DNA from: Lingula anatina | Taxonomy: Eukaryota; Brachiopoda; Lingulata; Lingulida; Lingulidae | NCBI RefSeq assembly: GCF_001039355.2 | Contig: NW_019775424.1 | Location: 251,740-315,739, forward strand | Length of the DNA stretch: 64,000 nucleotides | Direction: 5' to 3' | In this document: in pieces, positions 61,736-64,000 of the stretch | How positions within the stretch are numbered: position 1 is the first letter of the stretch | Layout of the letters: each line of letters starts with the position of its first letter | The notes under the pieces: generated by a model | The model's database searches: none | What the model saw: the letters and a program-made list of their open reading frames with translations, nothing else | What the model was told of the DNA's origin: nothing | Program-made: the position numbers and the translations under genes

Positions 61736-61962
61736 GGGGTGCATTCCCAGAGACTTAGATCGATCCAGAGATTAAGATTTAGATCGACCTAACTCCCTGG
61801 GGGTTCACGCTATATTACAGTCAGCCGAGCGCGCACCATAGTTAATTACTCCCTTACAGCTTTCAGTAAGCGGGACAGACGCTTAAGCCGGCTAAGCTGA
61901 CCGTAATCTAGTGAGACTCTCCACAGGGATAGATCGATCTAAAATCTATGGGAATGGGGTCT
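61736..61962 (-). mobile_element. Palindromic MITE with AGATCGATCT termini (copy 2)
   Basis: Reverse complement of 46461-46687 over its whole length with a modest number of differences; contains GGACAGACGCTTAAGCCGGC and CCCTGGGGGTTCACGCTA in common with copy 1. Confidence 0.8.
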
Positions 61963-62759
61963 AATTGATTGTGTGTCTGCATAAAACACGGGAGTTGCAG
62001 AGTGACATACGTATACATACCCTGAAGTATGTCTTTTTAACCCCCATCCCCACTCCCCGAAAAATAGGAATTAAGATAAGCCGAGTAGCTGTTTTTAGGA
62101 GTGGAATTGGTGAGAATTTTATCTTCAAGACCAGTTCAAGTCTAGACCCTGGCCGTTTTCTAATGTGAGCAAGCACCTGCACAGTTTTTATTTTAAAGAC
62201 ATACTCGTTACTGCAATAGCGGAACCTGAGGACTTGACATTTCCGAGTTAGGCCTATTACAGCAAATTGACGTTTCCAAAGACCTTAGTTTCTTACACAC
62301 ATGCACACACACAGACACACACACACATACAAACACGCACAAAAAAATCTACAGTCAGTTCCCTGCATTTGCATTTTGTTTACTTCCGGACAAAAAAGAT
62401 TTTTAACCTAAACATGGGTGTGTTTGTTTAGCAGCTTCCCATAGAAAATCCGTTTTGCACCCCCAAGGCCCCCTCAAACCATGAACTGTTTTTTTTTTTT
62501 TTAAATTATTATTTTGGCCCTATGTTTGTTCTCCCCAGATTCCATTTATTTGTCTAGGTTTTTTAAGCCCCAGGTGAAGGTAATGACAGATGAATCCCAA
62601 GGAGACTATCTCAGTTCTTCACTGTTCTTCACTGACGTACGATCAGCATAATCGATAATTTACACTTTTTTACAGTATCTAATGACCTTTTGATAACGAC
62701 ACAAGTTGACATTTGTCAGTTTAATTCTGGGCGTATGTAATGCTAAAATGCATTTAAGG

Positions 62760-62935
62760 CCGCATTCAGAACAGTGGACTAACTAGTTCGAGGGTCAAAT
62801 ATGGCCGACCCACTTGAATACTTCTCCACGGGGAATCTATTCAGTGTCTATTAGCGGATTACACGGCAAACTTTTTAGTAGGTCGCTATATCTGACTCAC
62901 GGACTAGTTAGTCCACCGTTCCGAATGCGACCTAA
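62760..62935. mobile_element. MITE, CATTCAGAAC family
   Basis: CGCATTCAGAACAGTGGACT AACTAGTTC ... GACTAGTTAGTCCACCGTTC CGAATGCG, terminal inverted repeat of about 28 bp; the interior GGTCAAATATGGCCGACCCA matches the other family members. Confidence 0.8.
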
Positions 62936-63955
62936 GTCGAGTGCTCTTTTTCTTCAGGTCGATTTTCCTTGCTTAGATATGCAGAAAACGGCAGGCAGTC
63001 TACTGTCTTATGAAAACAAAATCGATACAAATTTTCATTTTCCTGCTGACAAAAACGCAATTGTATAAGCACACGCACATGATCGTGACACAGATAAACC
63101 ATTGCGCATTCCAAGCAGGGTATAAGCTTCTAAGAAAACAAACAAGGTGAGATATTTTCCTTTCTTCCCCATTCATTCGCTCTAGTGGCTTGATAGACTA
63201 GGCGATGATGATACAAGGTAGAAATTAATGAATGATATTTTATATCCCTTTCGCTTGAGCAATCATCGCCTATGTATCTGAACAGAAAACACGTGTATCC
63301 ACCGTAGGTAGGTGAAGTGTTTTATTTTTGAGATCTTCAGAATTTTAAGTGTTTGCTTGGGTAGGTTTTATGAAAACGACGAGAGCATAGTCAGGTAACA
63401 GATCAATATCAACAGATGCGCTCTTCCTATCTTATTATTTTCATATAGGAAATGCAATAAATTATGGCTGTGTATTATAACAGGGGGAGGCCGATTGCTC
63501 AATTCGTAGCACGAGCTGTCTAATGGGGTGCACAGATGCACCAGCACAATATTTCAAATAACTGAGTTGTTAACAGATCTAACACCAATAATGAATTGAA
63601 CAACTTCCACTCATAAGTGATACAGCTGTACTCTGCACGTCATTGATTACGTATCACGCTGTTACATATAACCTTCAATTATTAAAAGGTGTCTTATGTC
63701 ACACACAAAGTGTCAGCTCATTTCAATTATAAGATCGTTTGAATTGACCCTTACGATCACTAATTAGGGCTGTTATACACTAAATAAATCGTTACAGTAA
63801 GCAGGGTAAGGCGGAAAACACAACAAGAAATCAAAGATCAAATTTGAAGTCAAGCCCCAAGGTAGGATTTTCAATGGGGACTGTTAAATTGTTTAAGTAA
63901 TCAATTAAGGAATGTGGGGACCCTTTACTCCAGATTTTCAAAGAACGAATTTCTG

Positions 63956-63958
<3 letters not shown>

Positions 63959-64000
<42 letters not shown>
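63959..64000 (+). repeat. Poly-T tract at window end
   Basis: T run reaching the right edge; possibly the tail of a minus-strand retroelement or a contig end. Confidence 0.9.

Larger units (their letters stand above)
60851..63958. other. Region without a supported gene
   Basis: Contains the two MITEs, the possible SINE fragment, a short CA tract (62298-62340) and an 11-bp inverted pair (TAGGCGATGAT at 63199, ATCATCGCCTA at 63264). Nothing coding recognised. Confidence 0.6.

Noticed and set aside
63480-63550. tRNA-like GATTGCTCAATTCGTAGCAC
   Set aside because: Looks like a D arm, but no B box or acceptor stem follows.

Overview
This is a eukaryotic (metazoan) genomic window: AT-rich, long introns with GT-AG boundaries, many microsatellites, several families of short palindromic elements and one LINE. 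The two recognisable genes and the repeat load suggest a marine invertebrate, perhaps a lophotrochozoan. No taxonomic marker is present, so that placement is a guess. Most open frames in the window are chance frames or read simple repeats. The real coding signal lies in short exons whose splice phases I checked against each other.

Layout. 1-15472: no supported gene; repeats and possibly 5' non-coding exons. 15473-47145 (+): a Rap1 GTPase-activating protein (RAP1GAP family) of about 22 coding exons. It has an N-terminal LIM-like zinc segment, two tandem GoLoco exons, the full RapGAP catalytic domain with its asparagine-thumb motif, a Ser-rich region and a C-terminal coiled coil. An alternative first exon (26989-27242) is phase-compatible, and an isolated transmembrane-coding exon (20838-20955) may belong to the gene. 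A 5'-truncated CR1/Jockey-type LINE sits in a large intron. 47146 to about 50893: 3' UTR, with the last 1.87 kb duplicated at a one-base N join. 51734-56412 (-): the complete splicing factor SF3B4 gene (10 coding exons, 438 aa, two RRMs and a Pro/Gly-rich tail), converging tail-to-tail on RAP1GAP with inferred 3' UTR overlap. 57707-59780: a second, slightly diverged copy of the SF3B4 5' end, most likely the other haplotype. 59634-59900 (-): an unrecognised exon-like frame. 59901-64000: repeats only.

Four single-base Ns (20774, 33719, 48526, 57566) mark contig joins. At least two of them create false duplications, and the one at 20774 may have swallowed the central LIM exon.

Most interesting biology: a LIM/GoLoco/RapGAP/coiled-coil architecture with duplicated GoLoco exons; a candidate membrane-anchored isoform; and, in both genes, local tandem duplications that copied a splice acceptor plus the start of its exon. 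In SF3B4 intron 2 one such copy is followed by an open, in-frame 141-nt extension.
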